The translations under genes were made by a program, and so were the position numbers. A stretch of 64,000 bases of DNA. It comes from Bacillota bacterium. Its GTDB lineage: Bacteria > Bacillota > Clostridia > Lachnospirales > Lachnospiraceae. The stretch is from positions 62,001 to 126,000 of the forward strand of contig JAEWMB010000007.1 in NCBI GenBank assembly GCA_023457255.1, given 5' to 3'. Shown piece by piece: positions 1 to 8,837 of the stretch. Each line of letters begins with the position of its first letter. Within the stretch, counting starts at the first letter, position 1. Below the pieces are notes generated by a model. The model saw nothing but the letters and a program-made list of their open reading frames with translations. It did not search any database and was not told the DNA's origin.

Positions 1-1041
1 GAGTCAGAGCGCGGCTTTGATATCAACCGAGAGAAGGAGATCTACGATAGTTTTCAATATGTAATATCAGAATGTGAAGAAAAAAAAATTGACCTGTTAT
101 TGATTTCCGGTGACTTATTTCACAAGCAGCCATTGCTTCGAGAGTTAAAAGAAGTTAATTATATATTTTCAAAATTAACTCATACCAAGGTGGTATTCAT
201 TGCGGGTAATCATGATTATATTGGTCCCCGTTCAAATTATATAAATTTTAACTGGTGCGGCTGTGTTTTTATGCTTAGCAGCGGTGACATGGACAGTATA
301 TATTTTGAGGAATTAAATACAGAGGTCTATGGACTAAGCTATTTAAGCAGAGAAATCTTTGAACCAAAGTATGATTCTATGATACCTGGGGTGGAAGAAC
401 GTATCAATGTCTTACTGGCACATGGCGGGAATGAGAATAATATACCGATAAACTATAAAAGAGTAGATGGGGCTGGTTTTGATTATGTTGCATTAGGTCA
501 TTTTCATAAGCCGCAATTAATTTCGGAAAGAATGGCTTATGCAGGTTCGTTGGAACCATTATCAAAAGGAGAGCCTTTACGGCACGGTTTTTATTATGGA
601 GAGATAACCAAAGAGAAAGCCGAAACGGAAGGCGGCTATGAATCAAAGTTATCATTAACCTTTGTCCCGATTGCATGCAGAGAGTATATTAAAAAAGAGA
701 TTGAAGTAACTCCGGATATGTTAAGTACACAAATCGTTGATTTTGCAAGGGCTCTTATAACCGAAAACGGGAGTCAGAATTTTTATCAATTTGTACTCGT
801 TGGAAAAACAGAACCATCGATACTTCTTGACTTAGAGGATTTCTATCGATTGGGTTACGTAACGGAGGTTTTAAACCACACTTTGCCGGATTATGATTTT
901 GATTCTTTATATGAGGAAAATAAAGATAATTTGATTGGCAGCTATATCCGCCGCATACGGGAACGTGATGCGAACAATAATCTGGTTAACAAGGCGTTAT
1001 ATTATGGAATTGAAGCACTGCTTAATACTAAGGAAAGGTAG
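1..1041 (+). CDS. YhaO/SbcD-like metallophosphoesterase (5' end outside window)
   Basis: The reading frame is open from the first base, so the gene starts upstream of the window; 346 residues are visible. Calcineurin-like phosphoesterase motifs are present in order: GDLFH, GNHD (visible residues about 69-72), LAHGG and GHFH (about 165). These residues bind the two metal ions in Mre11/SbcD/YhaO nucleases. It ends at a TAG overlapping the ribosome binding site of the next gene, a long coiled-coil ATPase. Together they match the YhaO-YhaN pair, an SbcDC/Rad50-Mre11-like complex thought to act in DNA repair. The family assignment is firm; the substrate is not known from sequence. Confidence 0.88.
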   Translation, partial: ESERGFDINREKEIYDSFQYVISECEEKKIDLLLISGDLFHKQPLLRELKEVNYIFSKLTHTKVVFIAGNHDYIGPRSNYINFNWCGCVFMLSSGDMDSIYFEELNTEVYGLSYLSREIFEPKYDSMIPGVEERINVLLAHGGNENNIPINYKRVDGAGFDYVALGHFHKPQLISERMAYAGSLEPLSKGEPLRHGFYYGEITKEKAETEGGYESKLSLTFVPIACREYIKKEIEVTPDMLSTQIVDFARALITENGSQNFYQFVLVGKTEPSILLDLEDFYRLGYVTEVLNHTLPDYDFDSLYEENKDNLIGSYIRRIRERDANNNLVNKALYYGIEALLNTKER

Positions 1042-1049
1042 GAGGTTAA

Positions 1050-3179
1050 GTGATTATTAAGGAATTACACCCGGGGCATTTTGGAAAGTTTCATAATGCT
1101 GATATGAAACTTACTTCTGGGATTAATGTGATATATGGTAAAAATGAAGCAGGAAAATCAACCCTCCATGCATTTATAAAAGGGATGCTATTTGGCATTG
1201 AGAGGCTTAGGGGAAGAGCAGGGAAAGAAGACCTTTATGTAAAATATCAGCCATGGGATACCCCTGGAGCTTATCAAGGCAGCATGGTACTTACGGTGGG
1301 GGGAGAGGACTATCGTATCATCCGCAGCTTTTATAAAAAGGAAAGAAGCATTAAAATTATTCAGGAAAGCACCGGAAGGGAATTGTCAGATGCGGAACTT
1401 GGAATAAGTGCTATTATTCCCGGACTTACGGAGAGTATCTATAGAAATACCATTAGTATTGAGCAGTTAAGGGCCAAAACAGAATACGAACTGGCAGAAG
1501 AATTAAAAAACTATATTACAAACCTTTCTATGTCAAAAAGTAAGGAAGTTGATGTAAACGGTGCTATTCACTATCTAGTGGATAAGAAAAAGAAATTAGA
1601 AAAGCAGCTTCCCGAAGGTAGATTAGAAGTGCTAGCCGGTGAGTTAAAAGAATTACAGGACATGCTTAAAGAATTAGATGATCTAAGTTCAGAACTTACG
1701 AAGTTAAAGAAGAGGTTGGAATATTTAGAGAATAAGCAGAAGGAATATGACCGCAGTACCAATCGGGAGAAAATGGAGAAGGTTTCCTATTACCCTGCTG
1801 TTCTTGAGAAGTTTAAGCGGTTTCTCGAGATGGAGCAAGCTGCCGGGAAGGCAGAAGAAAAGCTGGACAACTTAGGGGAGAAGGCAAAAAAACAAGTGGG
1901 TGAATTAGATAACAGTAATACCATCAGAGAGCATCTAAAAGAACTTGAAGAATTGCATCAGAGAAAACAAGAACTTGAAGAGGAGCGTAAGGAAAAGCAA
2001 CAGAAGATAGAACTCCTTCTTAAACGGGGCAGCACTTTTGAACGCGTAATTGGTGTGATTATTGTTGTGTTAGGTTTAGCGATTTGCTCAATTCCTCTTC
2101 CTTTCATGACAATTGCTATGAGGTACATCGTTGGTATTTCATTTTTAGTAGCTGGAAGTTCAAAATATATTATTACAGCTGCGAGAGAAGAGAAGAATAA
2201 GCAGCAATTGGAGGATATCAAAAAAGAATGGGAACGGGAGATAGATAATCTTCATAGCAGAAGGAATGATATTTTATTAAATCATCATGTTAGCAATGAA
2301 AATCAGTTGATGACAAAATACAAAGATATTCTAAAGAATGAGATAGAGCGAGAGCAAATATTAGAGCGAAGGGTTGAGTATCAAGCGGCAGCAAAGCAAT
2401 ATCAGGAAAAAGCTGATGAACTAGAGTATGAAATTATCGACTATATGAAGTGTTTCGTCAGGAACCCCGAGGTTTCAGAAGAATGCATGCAGAATTTATG
2501 GCAGGAGATTAAGAAATTTAAAGAAGAAACCATAAAAGAGAGGGATGCCGTCGCTGAAGAGCATACGAATATTCATTACAAGATGGAGCGCATCCGCATT
2601 CAAATGGAGACTAATGCAGAATGTGAAGTAAAACTTGAGCAAAAGCAGACGGAATATAAAGAGTTATGGGAATTAAGGAAAACATTATTAGAGGAGATTG
2701 AAGCAATTACCTTAAGTATTCAAACGTTAAGAGAACTTTCTGAGGATATTCATGATAGTTTTGGAAGCACCCTAAATCAAATGCTCTCTAAAGTTGTATC
2801 CTTTATAAGTCAGGGAGAGTATAGCTCTGTTGTAGTGGACGAGCGGCTTAATGTATCGGTACTTCACCTGGGGCAATATGTTGCCTTGGAAAGACTAAGT
2901 GCGGGAACCATGGATCAGATCTATCTGGCACTTCGGCTATCGGTAGCATTGCTGCTCTTTCCGGAGGAGAATATGCCAATTTTATTGGATGATACGTTTG
3001 CTTTATATGATGAGGACCGAACCATAGCTGCGTTAAAATTACTTGCGAAGGAATCAAATCGTCAGGTGATAATCTTTACCTGCCATCACAGGGAAAAAGA
3101 TTTATTAAAAAGGTGCAAGATCCCCTATCATTATCTTGACTTAAATGAAATTAATAAGAAAGCTGCAGAGTATGCATAG
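1050..3179 (+). CDS. YhaN/SbcC-like AAA ATPase with coiled coils
   Basis: 709 residues. The GTG start is fixed by GGAGG at 1041-1045, which overlaps the stop of the upstream phosphoesterase. The N-terminus has a Walker A (GKNEAGKST, residues 30-38). The C-terminus has an ABC-type signature (LSAGTMDQ, about 617) and a Walker B (ILLDD, about 645), the split-ATPase layout of Rad50/SbcC proteins. Between them lie long Glu/Lys-rich coiled coils, interrupted by a hydrophobic hairpin at about residues 333-375 that looks like two membrane segments. A membrane hairpin in the coil is typical of YhaN rather than SbcC. The protein is shorter than B. subtilis YhaN (over 900 residues), so the coils are reduced. 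Probable partner of the preceding nuclease. Confidence 0.87.
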   Translation: MIIKELHPGHFGKFHNADMKLTSGINVIYGKNEAGKSTLHAFIKGMLFGIERLRGRAGKEDLYVKYQPWDTPGAYQGSMVLTVGGEDYRIIRSFYKKERSIKIIQESTGRELSDAELGISAIIPGLTESIYRNTISIEQLRAKTEYELAEELKNYITNLSMSKSKEVDVNGAIHYLVDKKKKLEKQLPEGRLEVLAGELKELQDMLKELDDLSSELTKLKKRLEYLENKQKEYDRSTNREKMEKVSYYPAVLEKFKRFLEMEQAAGKAEEKLDNLGEKAKKQVGELDNSNTIREHLKELEELHQRKQELEEERKEKQQKIELLLKRGSTFERVIGVIIVVLGLAICSIPLPFMTIAMRYIVGISFLVAGSSKYIITAAREEKNKQQLEDIKKEWEREIDNLHSRRNDILLNHHVSNENQLMTKYKDILKNEIEREQILERRVEYQAAAKQYQEKADELEYEIIDYMKCFVRNPEVSEECMQNLWQEIKKFKEETIKERDAVAEEHTNIHYKMERIRIQMETNAECEVKLEQKQTEYKELWELRKTLLEEIEAITLSIQTLRELSEDIHDSFGSTLNQMLSKVVSFISQGEYSSVVVDERLNVSVLHLGQYVALERLSAGTMDQIYLALRLSVALLLFPEENMPILLDDTFALYDEDRTIAALKLLAKESNRQVIIFTCHHREKDLLKRCKIPYHYLDLNEINKKAAEYA

Positions 3180-3274
3180 AGATTTAATGGAGTTTAGCCC
3201 TAATGATATGTCTAACGATTAATTTCAGATCAACATATCGGTTGACATATTGTAGAACTAAGATATAAAAATAG

Positions 3275-3293
3275 CCCTGCATCTAGTGCAGGG
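3275..3293 (+). terminator. hairpin after the yhaN-like gene
   Basis: Perfect 7-bp stem CCCTGCA / TGCAGGG (3275-3281 and 3287-3293) with a 5-base loop, about 95 bases after the stop. It is followed by GTGGCTTT, so the T-tract is weak. It may end the yhaO-yhaN transcript. Confidence 0.4.
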
Positions 3294-3374
3294 GTGGCTT
3301 TCAAAGGAGTTATGACTCACCTTGTACAGTGCTATAAATAAACCATAGACATTACGTTATTATTATATAACTAT

Positions 3375-3411
3375 CAAGCAGGAGGAACTGGATTCAGTTA
3401 CCTCCTGCTTG
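3375..3411 (-). terminator. strong hairpin between convergent yhaN-like and prs genes
   Basis: Stem CAAGCAGGAGG-AACTG against CAGTTACCTCCTGCTTG with one bulged base, lying between the two convergent genes about 60 bases past the prs stop. Neither side has a clean run of T, so it could act as a bidirectional terminator or an mRNA 3'-end stabiliser. Confidence 0.5.
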
Positions 3412-3469
3412 GTTTATGAAACATTCGCTGTTTCATCATTCTATTAATGCCCTAGTTTTTCACAAACTA

Positions 3470-4639
3470 TTACTTATTTTTATACTTATTAAGAACATTT
3501 TGAATACGCTCAGTAGGGCTTAAGAACTCGCTAATGGAAGCATCGTGATTCAATGCATCAATTAATAACGCAATATACTTACTCATATCTGCACTGATAT
3601 AATAAGGTCTGCTAAGTAATTCTTCTGTCTGATATACAAGATTTGTAGTCATTACGAAATCTATTAATCCCTGTTCGTATGCTTCGTCAAATTTTTCAAG
3701 GCCATTTGTAAATAAACCAAAGGTAGCACATACGAAGATACGTTTTGCTTTTCTCTTTTTCAATTCTTTCGCTACATCTAACATACTTTCGCCGGAGGAA
3801 ATCATATCGTCTAAGATCAAGACATCTTTTCCTTCTACATCAGCCCCTAAGAACTCATGAGCAACGATTGGGTTACGTCCGTTCACAATTGTTGTGTAGT
3901 CACGGCGCTTATAAAACATACCCATATCAAGTCCAAGAACATTTGCAAAGTAAACAGCACGTCCCATAGCTCCTTCATCCGGGCTGATTACCATCATATG
4001 CTGGGCATCTACGGTTAAATCAGGAATATTCTTTAATAAATTTTTGATAAACTGATAAGATGGCATCACTGTTTCAAAACTCTTTAGTGGAATCGCGTTT
4101 TGTACGCGAGGATCATGCGCATCAAAAGTAATAATACTTTCCACACCCATGTTTGTAAGTTCCTGAAGTGCTAATGCACAGTCTAAAGACTCACGGGAGT
4201 TTCTCTTATGCTGTCTGCTTTCATATAAGAAAGGCATAATTACAGTGATTCTTCTTGCCTTGCCACCGACAGCAGCAATAATTCTCTTTAAATCCTGATA
4301 GTGATCGTCAGGGGACATATGATTAGTATGGCCGCATAAGGAATAAGTTAAGCTATAATTACAAACGTCAACAAGTAAGTATAAGTCATCACCACGAACC
4401 GATTCTTTAATAACACCTTTTGCTTCCCCGGAACCAAAACGTGGGCATTGATGCTTAATTAAGTAGGAGTCTCTTTGATAACCAGCAAATTGCATTGTTG
4501 TTGTATGCTCACCGGTGCGCTTTTTTCTCCATTCAACAATATAGTCATTTACTTTCTGACCCATTGCCTTGCTGCTCTCCAAGGCAATGATACCAAGAGT
4601 TCCTACAGGTAGGGTTTCTTTAAAATTATCTTGTGACAT
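3470..4639 (-). CDS. prs: ribose-phosphate pyrophosphokinase (PRPP synthetase), long form
   Basis: 389 residues, compared with about 315-320 for the classical enzyme. It makes 5-phosphoribosyl-1-diphosphate from ribose-5-phosphate and ATP for nucleotide, His and Trp synthesis. The PRPP-binding loop is clear (DVLILDDMISSGES, about residues 272-286). The phosphoribosyltransferase-like region around FDAHDPRVQNAIP (about 165-180) is also present. The extra length lies mainly at the N-terminus and in the loop rich in Cys/His before HMSPDDHY. The ATG has a GGAGGAAAAAC ribosome binding site. It is the last of four minus-strand genes after murC, dnaD-like and dnaC-like. In B. subtilis prs also lies near spoVG, pth and mfd. 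Confidence 0.9.
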   Translation of the reverse strand: MSQDNFKETLPVGTLGIIALESSKAMGQKVNDYIVEWRKKRTGEHTTTMQFAGYQRDSYLIKHQCPRFGSGEAKGVIKESVRGDDLYLLVDVCNYSLTYSLCGHTNHMSPDDHYQDLKRIIAAVGGKARRITVIMPFLYESRQHKRNSRESLDCALALQELTNMGVESIITFDAHDPRVQNAIPLKSFETVMPSYQFIKNLLKNIPDLTVDAQHMMVISPDEGAMGRAVYFANVLGLDMGMFYKRRDYTTIVNGRNPIVAHEFLGADVEGKDVLILDDMISSGESMLDVAKELKKRKAKRIFVCATFGLFTNGLEKFDEAYEQGLIDFVMTTNLVYQTEELLSRPYYISADMSKYIALLIDALNHDASISEFLSPTERIQNVLNKYKNK

Positions 4640-4724
4640 TGTTTTTCCTCCAGTATTGTTCTAGACATTAGCTATTTGGGGTTCGCTCATGTCGTCTATA
4701 AGGGCATCAACTATGATAAGAGTT

Positions 4725-4755
4725 TTTCTTGAAGCTATTTTACTTTAAGAAAAAG
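4725..4755. repeat. AT-rich inverted repeat between the dnaC-like gene and prs
   Basis: TTTTTCTTGAAG and CTTTAAGAAAAA form a 12-bp imperfect stem around an 8-base loop, in the 213-base gap between the DnaC-like gene and prs. With its A/T tails it could serve as a terminator or attenuator in the prs leader. No GC-rich core is present, so function is uncertain. Confidence 0.3.
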
Positions 4756-4852
4756 TTGGAATTATGTCATAAATCTCCGACAAATTCAGTTGGATTCAAC
4801 CCACTTCCGAAAGCTATATTACTATTATCCTCTTGTTTCGTCAAGATTAAAC

Positions 4853-5857
4853 TCAACTTTTCGGGTGTTTCTTTAGAAGTTTCTGCAAACGTATGTCATC
4901 TCCTACAATTTTTAGTAATAAATAGTTACTTGAAATGCGGGAAAAAATCCGTTCACTATAATTTGTTTTTAACTGCTCAAACGACAAATTTGTTGAGATT
5001 ACAGTTGATTTTTGTCGAAGATGTCTTTCGTTGATGCATTGATAGAGCTGGGAATTGATGAAGGTATTATTCATCTCGGTACCAATATCATCAATAATAA
5101 GAAGATCGCAGTCCAGAATATAATCGAATTGATTTCTTATGTCATCCATGTCTTCAGCAGAATTGAACTTATATTTTTCTAGAATTTCAAAGAGCTGAAA
5201 GGAGGTAAGGTAAATCACCGTATGTGCGTTATCCATTAGTTCTTTTGCGATACAATTTGTTAAAAAGGTTTTTCCAACGCCTGTGTTACCGTAAATTAAT
5301 AGGTTCTGATAGCAAGTATCAAATTGATTTATAAATTTTTTCGTTTCTGCTATGACTCTCCTAATATTTTCAAGGGGCGTCAGTTTTATCGTTTCATCAT
5401 AATAGTCATCTGCATAGTAGTCATAGGAAAAGGCAGAAAAGTTTTCAAATTGAACGGAGTCTCTAACATTTGACTGATGATAAAGGATATCTACAATCGC
5501 CTGTTTAAAACAGTGGCATTTTTCATTTCCAATATAACCGGTGTCCATGCAATCCGGACAAGTATACCATAAGGTCAGGTAATGAATTGGATAACCTGCT
5601 TTTAAAAGGAGCTCTTGCTTTTTCCTAGAAAGAAGTTCATTTCTTTCTCTTAAATGGACTAATGCGGTTTCGTTGCCGGAGAGAGAGAGTTTGGCACTTT
5701 GAATCGAACCATTAATGATTTCCTCATCGATCAGCGTAAGTTCCGGTATCTTTGCATAGACCTCTTCTTTCCTTTTTTTCAGTTCATACTGGTTTTGAAG
5801 CCTTCGATTGTCATATTCTCTTAATATGGTATTGTACTGATAATTTTTCAGTGCCAT
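4853..5857 (-). CDS. DnaC/DnaI-like helicase-loader ATPase
   Basis: 334 residues from the ATG at 5855-5857, chosen because AGGGAGGA precedes it by 6 bases; a start 8 codons upstream has no such site. The N-terminal third is charged and helical. It is followed by a possible zinc site (CPDC at about 100, then CHC about 10 residues later) as in DnaI/DnaC-type loaders. Next come an AAA+ domain with Walker A (GNTGVGKTF, about 189-197), Walker B (LLIIDDIGTE, about 251), a sensor STN and an arginine-containing SERIFSRI segment. It probably loads the replicative helicase with the DnaD-domain protein encoded immediately upstream. The gap between the two genes is 50 bases, indicating one operon. Confidence 0.87.
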   Translation of the reverse strand: MALKNYQYNTILREYDNRRLQNQYELKKRKEEVYAKIPELTLIDEEIINGSIQSAKLSLSGNETALVHLRERNELLSRKKQELLLKAGYPIHYLTLWYTCPDCMDTGYIGNEKCHCFKQAIVDILYHQSNVRDSVQFENFSAFSYDYYADDYYDETIKLTPLENIRRVIAETKKFINQFDTCYQNLLIYGNTGVGKTFLTNCIAKELMDNAHTVIYLTSFQLFEILEKYKFNSAEDMDDIRNQFDYILDCDLLIIDDIGTEMNNTFINSQLYQCINERHLRQKSTVISTNLSFEQLKTNYSERIFSRISSNYLLLKIVGDDIRLQKLLKKHPKS

Positions 5858-5907
5858 TAAAATCCTCCCTTCTGCCGCCAAGTAGTGAACCGTTTTCCCT
5901 GCTTATT

Positions 5908-7020
5908 TTAGGAACGATTATTTAAAAGACGTTGTTCCATTGAGAGAAAATCCTCTTCCGAGTACTTTCTTTGCGGGAATGCATTGAAGCGGTTATTTAC
6001 AGCAGGCTGCTTTGCGGCGGAAGTTTGCTTATTTGCTGCTGTAAGTGCGGATTGTTTAGCATGTGCTTCATCTAATTTTGTAATATCCGCGGCACAGGTA
6101 ACACCTTTTTTGTACCAGTTTTCAAGAATTTTATCAGTATACTTAAAATCGGGTTTCCCTGTTGCTAACATGGTACGATTGCATGCATCCTCAATAATAT
6201 TAATATCAAAACAAAACTCATGAAACCAACGATGCATAAACTTTTTTTCGATAGTTCCCGGAGCTCTGTTTAAACCAAATGCTTTGTTAATGGCATTATA
6301 GTTATTGTTATAAGAAAGAGTTGCAGCCTCAGCCTGTTCGACAGAGTCAATTCCTTCTTCTGCCCAGGAGATCGCTACGGTCTCGATATAGCTTGCACTT
6401 CTTTTATTCTTTGAAACACAGTACTCATAAAGATAAAAGATTAATTCAGCAGAAAATCCAACACTTTCATATAAAAACAGAATTAACTGAATGTCTGTTG
6501 GCTTTAGTAAACGCTCCAGCAAGCGCTCTACGGTATTCATAATCCATTTTACTTCTTCCATATCGGTAAGCACCTTAATCTGGGCTTCCGAGTAATTTGG
6601 TTTATGAATGGTCGTTATTTTTGACTTATCTTGTTCTTTTGCAGATGTATTTGTCACTGCCGTTTGATCCATTGCCTCTTGCCCAATAGAAGTCAAAATT
6701 TCCTCTGCGTCTACATTATCGTAGGATGGGAGAGTAAATGTTATGGCAGTTATTTGACGATTTGCTGCTCTGGTTATGACGAGCAATTGTTCCTTTTCCC
6801 AATACCTTATAGCGCGTTCAATATCTTTTTCTGTCTCATCTAATTTTTCAGCCAGGTAAGAAAGAGAAGCTTCTAAGGATGGGTCTTGAAAACAACGAAG
6901 CAGATAAAGGTATATTTTTACGAAGGTACCATTGGCACGTGGCATGTATTCATCTAAAAATCTATTGGAAATCACAGTGATGCCTGTATCTGCAGTTGAA
7001 AAAAAAGAAATTTTACTCAT
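5908..7020 (-). CDS. DnaD/DnaB-domain replication initiation protein
   Basis: 370 residues from the ATG at 7018-7020, which has GGAGGCGAATT directly upstream; a longer reading to 7113 lacks a ribosome binding site. The N-terminus is winged-helix-like. Two DnaB_2/DnaD-type helical domains follow at about residues 140-225 and 237-305; the second carries a WYKKGV motif typical of DnaD C-terminal domains (ILENWYKKGV). A Lys/Gln/Ala-rich linker and tail end the protein. DnaD-family proteins bind DNA at the origin and help recruit the helicase loader, encoded next. The upstream gap carries a promoter and DnaA-box arrays, so expression may be linked to DnaA. Confidence 0.85.
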   Translation of the reverse strand: MSKISFFSTADTGITVISNRFLDEYMPRANGTFVKIYLYLLRCFQDPSLEASLSYLAEKLDETEKDIERAIRYWEKEQLLVITRAANRQITAITFTLPSYDNVDAEEILTSIGQEAMDQTAVTNTSAKEQDKSKITTIHKPNYSEAQIKVLTDMEEVKWIMNTVERLLERLLKPTDIQLILFLYESVGFSAELIFYLYEYCVSKNKRSASYIETVAISWAEEGIDSVEQAEAATLSYNNNYNAINKAFGLNRAPGTIEKKFMHRWFHEFCFDINIIEDACNRTMLATGKPDFKYTDKILENWYKKGVTCAADITKLDEAHAKQSALTAANKQTSAAKQPAVNNRFNAFPQRKYSEEDFLSMEQRLLNNRS

Positions 7021-7168
7021 AATTCGCCTCCAAGCTATGTGAAACATAAACCTTCTGGGTTGAAAGTGAATTTTTTTCAACCTGACTACCCCCACTGCTA
7101 TGTAATGTATCAATGGAATGGAGGGTTGACAGGAGGTTTTTATATTGGCCTATCCTTGTTGCATGCAC

Positions 7169-7174
7169 ATTATA
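7169..7174 (-). promoter_or_regulatory. extended -10 promoter for the dnaD-dnaC-like operon
   Basis: On the minus strand TGCTATAAT gives a perfect TATAAT with the TGn extension. The -35 position (TTTCAT, 17 bases upstream) matches poorly, as is allowed for extended -10 promoters. It lies about 150 bases upstream of the DnaD-domain start and about 70 bases downstream, in transcription direction, of the proximal DnaA boxes. Confidence 0.55.
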
Positions 7175-7234
7175 GCACACAAAAATTAAGAATGAAATAG
7201 GTCTTTTCGGGAGAAGAAGGGGAATTCCTCAAAA

Positions 7235-7261
7235 TGTGAATTATGTGGATAATGTGGATAA
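7235..7261 (-). promoter_or_regulatory. DnaA-box triplet, dnaD-proximal
   Basis: Two perfect DnaA boxes in direct head-to-tail contact (7244-7252 and 7253-7261; TGTGGATAA on +, TTATCCACA on -). A degenerate third 9-mer (TGTGAATTA, 7235-7243) abuts them, and a two-mismatch copy AGTGGATGA lies at 7265-7273. All are in the same orientation. Confidence 0.7.
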
Positions 7262-7378
7262 ATTAGTGGATGAATTTTAGGGAAAAATGGGGTATGCTTA
7301 AAAAAGTGGCTTAAATTAAGGGTTTCTACGAAACGAGTCGTTTCTTGTAGAATTTTAAGAAAAAAGAGAAAAATCCAC

Positions 7379-7410
7379 AACCTTATCGGATAAAAAATGT
7401 TGATAAGGTT
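7379..7410 (-). terminator. murC terminator hairpin
   Basis: Perfect 9-bp stem AACCTTATC / GATAAGGTT (7379-7387 and 7402-7410) with a 14-base loop. On the minus strand it is followed by a T-rich stretch (GTGGATTTTTCTCTTTTTTC). It lies about 18 bases beyond the murC stop. The outer edge touches the distal DnaA boxes. Confidence 0.6.
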
Positions 7411-7427
7411 GTGGATAATGTGGATAA
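7398..7427 (-). promoter_or_regulatory. DnaA-box triplet, murC-proximal
   Basis: TGTTGATAA (one mismatch, 7398-7406), then two perfect boxes in contact (7410-7418 and 7419-7427), ending one base before the murC stop codon. Same orientation as the other triplet, 136 AT-rich bases away. Confidence 0.7.
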
Positions 7428-8837
7428 CTATTTCTGAAGCAAGGATTCCCCAATAGATACAACGTCTCCGGCACCCATGGTTATCAACAAGTCACCGTTG
7501 GTACAATGTTCTAATAAAAATTTTTCTATCTCTTTAAAATTGGAAAAGTAGTAGGCTTCTTTCCCTATCTTAAGTAGTTCGTTTTGAATATCCTTAGAGG
7601 ATATATCGCCAGGGTTTTCTTCTCTTGCTGCGTAGATGTCAGCAAGAACTATTTTGTCGGCAAGTGCGAGTGATGTAGTAAAATCGTGAAAAAAGGATTT
7701 TGTTCTTGTATAGGTGTGCGGCTGAAAAACACACCAAATATCTTTATGCGGATAGGACGCTGCTGCGGTTAAGGTTGCTTTAATTTCGGAAGGATGATGT
7801 GCATAGTCGTCTACGATAGTTATTCCGTTTAATACACCTTTACGTTCAAAGCGGCGTTCCGTACCCTTATAGGATAAAAGTGCTCTTTTAATCGCAGACA
7901 TAGAGCCGCCCAGGGCATCGACAAGAGAAACCGCTGCCAAAGAGTTTAATACATTGTGATCGCCAATAACACCTAGTTTAATACGGTCTACAAATTTACC
8001 GTGTTTATATAAATCATAGCTGCGCAGGCCGAAATCATCATTGCTAACATTGCAGGCAGCATAATCATAGCGATTGGTATTTTCGCTTCGTTCTTTTTCC
8101 GAGGAAAACATACCATAAGTAATGACATGACAAGAAAGGTCTTTTGTCAGTTCCTCATATCGGTCAATGTCGCCCCAGATAACTAGATTTCCATAGTCAG
8201 GAAGTTTTTTTGCGAAGGTATGAAAAGATTTTCTTATTTCTTCAAGATCTTTAAAGTAGTCAAGATGCTCTTCCTCTATATTCAAAATAATTGCATGTGC
8301 AGGATTAAAGCTTAAGAAACTGTTTTTATATTCACAGGACTCTACAATAAAATTCTCAGAGTGACCGATTCGGATATTCCCTTCAATATTATCAAGAATA
8401 CCACCTACCGATATGGTTGGATCAAAATTCCCTTCCAGCATCATCAAGGAAACCATTGAAGTTGCGGTTGTTTTTCCGTGAGTTCCGGAAATACCGATGG
8501 CATTTTTATATTGCAGCATAATCTGACCTAAGAATTCGGCACGATCTAGCATTGGTATGTTATGTTTTTGAACAGCTTGATATTCAACATTATCAGGTTT
8601 CACAGCGGCAGTGTATACGACAAGATCGATATCCCCGGAAATATTTTCCGGATTCTGACCAATATAGATTGTAATACCTAAATGTCTTAAACGCTCTACA
8701 ATTTTGCTGTCCCTTGCGTCAGAGCCGCTAACGGTGAAGCCTTTGGTATGTAGTAGCTCTGCAAGGCCGCTCATACTAATGCCTCCGATACCGATAAAAT
8801 GTACGTGAATCGGTTTAGTAAAGTCAATATGATACAT
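7428..8837 (-). CDS. murC: UDP-N-acetylmuramate--L-alanine ligase
   Basis: 469 residues from the ATG at 8835-8837, preceded by GGAGGAC at about 8 bases; upstream in-frame codons lack a ribosome binding site and look non-coding. It adds L-Ala to UDP-MurNAc in the cytoplasm, the first peptide step of peptidoglycan synthesis. Visible are the N-terminal UDP-binding loop (GIGGISMSG, residues 14-22), the Mur ligase P-loop (GTHGKTTA, about 115-122), the EEEHLDYFKD segment and the VDDYAHHP motif in the C-terminal half. Length is normal for MurC. Convergent with nothing and divergent from glgC. Confidence 0.95.
   Translation of the reverse strand: MYHIDFTKPIHVHFIGIGGISMSGLAELLHTKGFTVSGSDARDSKIVERLRHLGITIYIGQNPENISGDIDLVVYTAAVKPDNVEYQAVQKHNIPMLDRAEFLGQIMLQYKNAIGISGTHGKTTATSMVSLMMLEGNFDPTISVGGILDNIEGNIRIGHSENFIVESCEYKNSFLSFNPAHAIILNIEEEHLDYFKDLEEIRKSFHTFAKKLPDYGNLVIWGDIDRYEELTKDLSCHVITYGMFSSEKERSENTNRYDYAACNVSNDDFGLRSYDLYKHGKFVDRIKLGVIGDHNVLNSLAAVSLVDALGGSMSAIKRALLSYKGTERRFERKGVLNGITIVDDYAHHPSEIKATLTAAASYPHKDIWCVFQPHTYTRTKSFFHDFTTSLALADKIVLADIYAAREENPGDISSKDIQNELLKIGKEAYYFSNFKEIEKFLLEHCTNGDLLITMGAGDVVSIGESLLQK

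Noticed and set aside
7235..7427. Main replication origin (oriC)
   Set aside because: DnaA boxes and an AT-rich core are present, but dnaA and dnaN are not here, gene orientation does not diverge from this point, and few box orientations are represented. Kept as a DnaA-binding array only.
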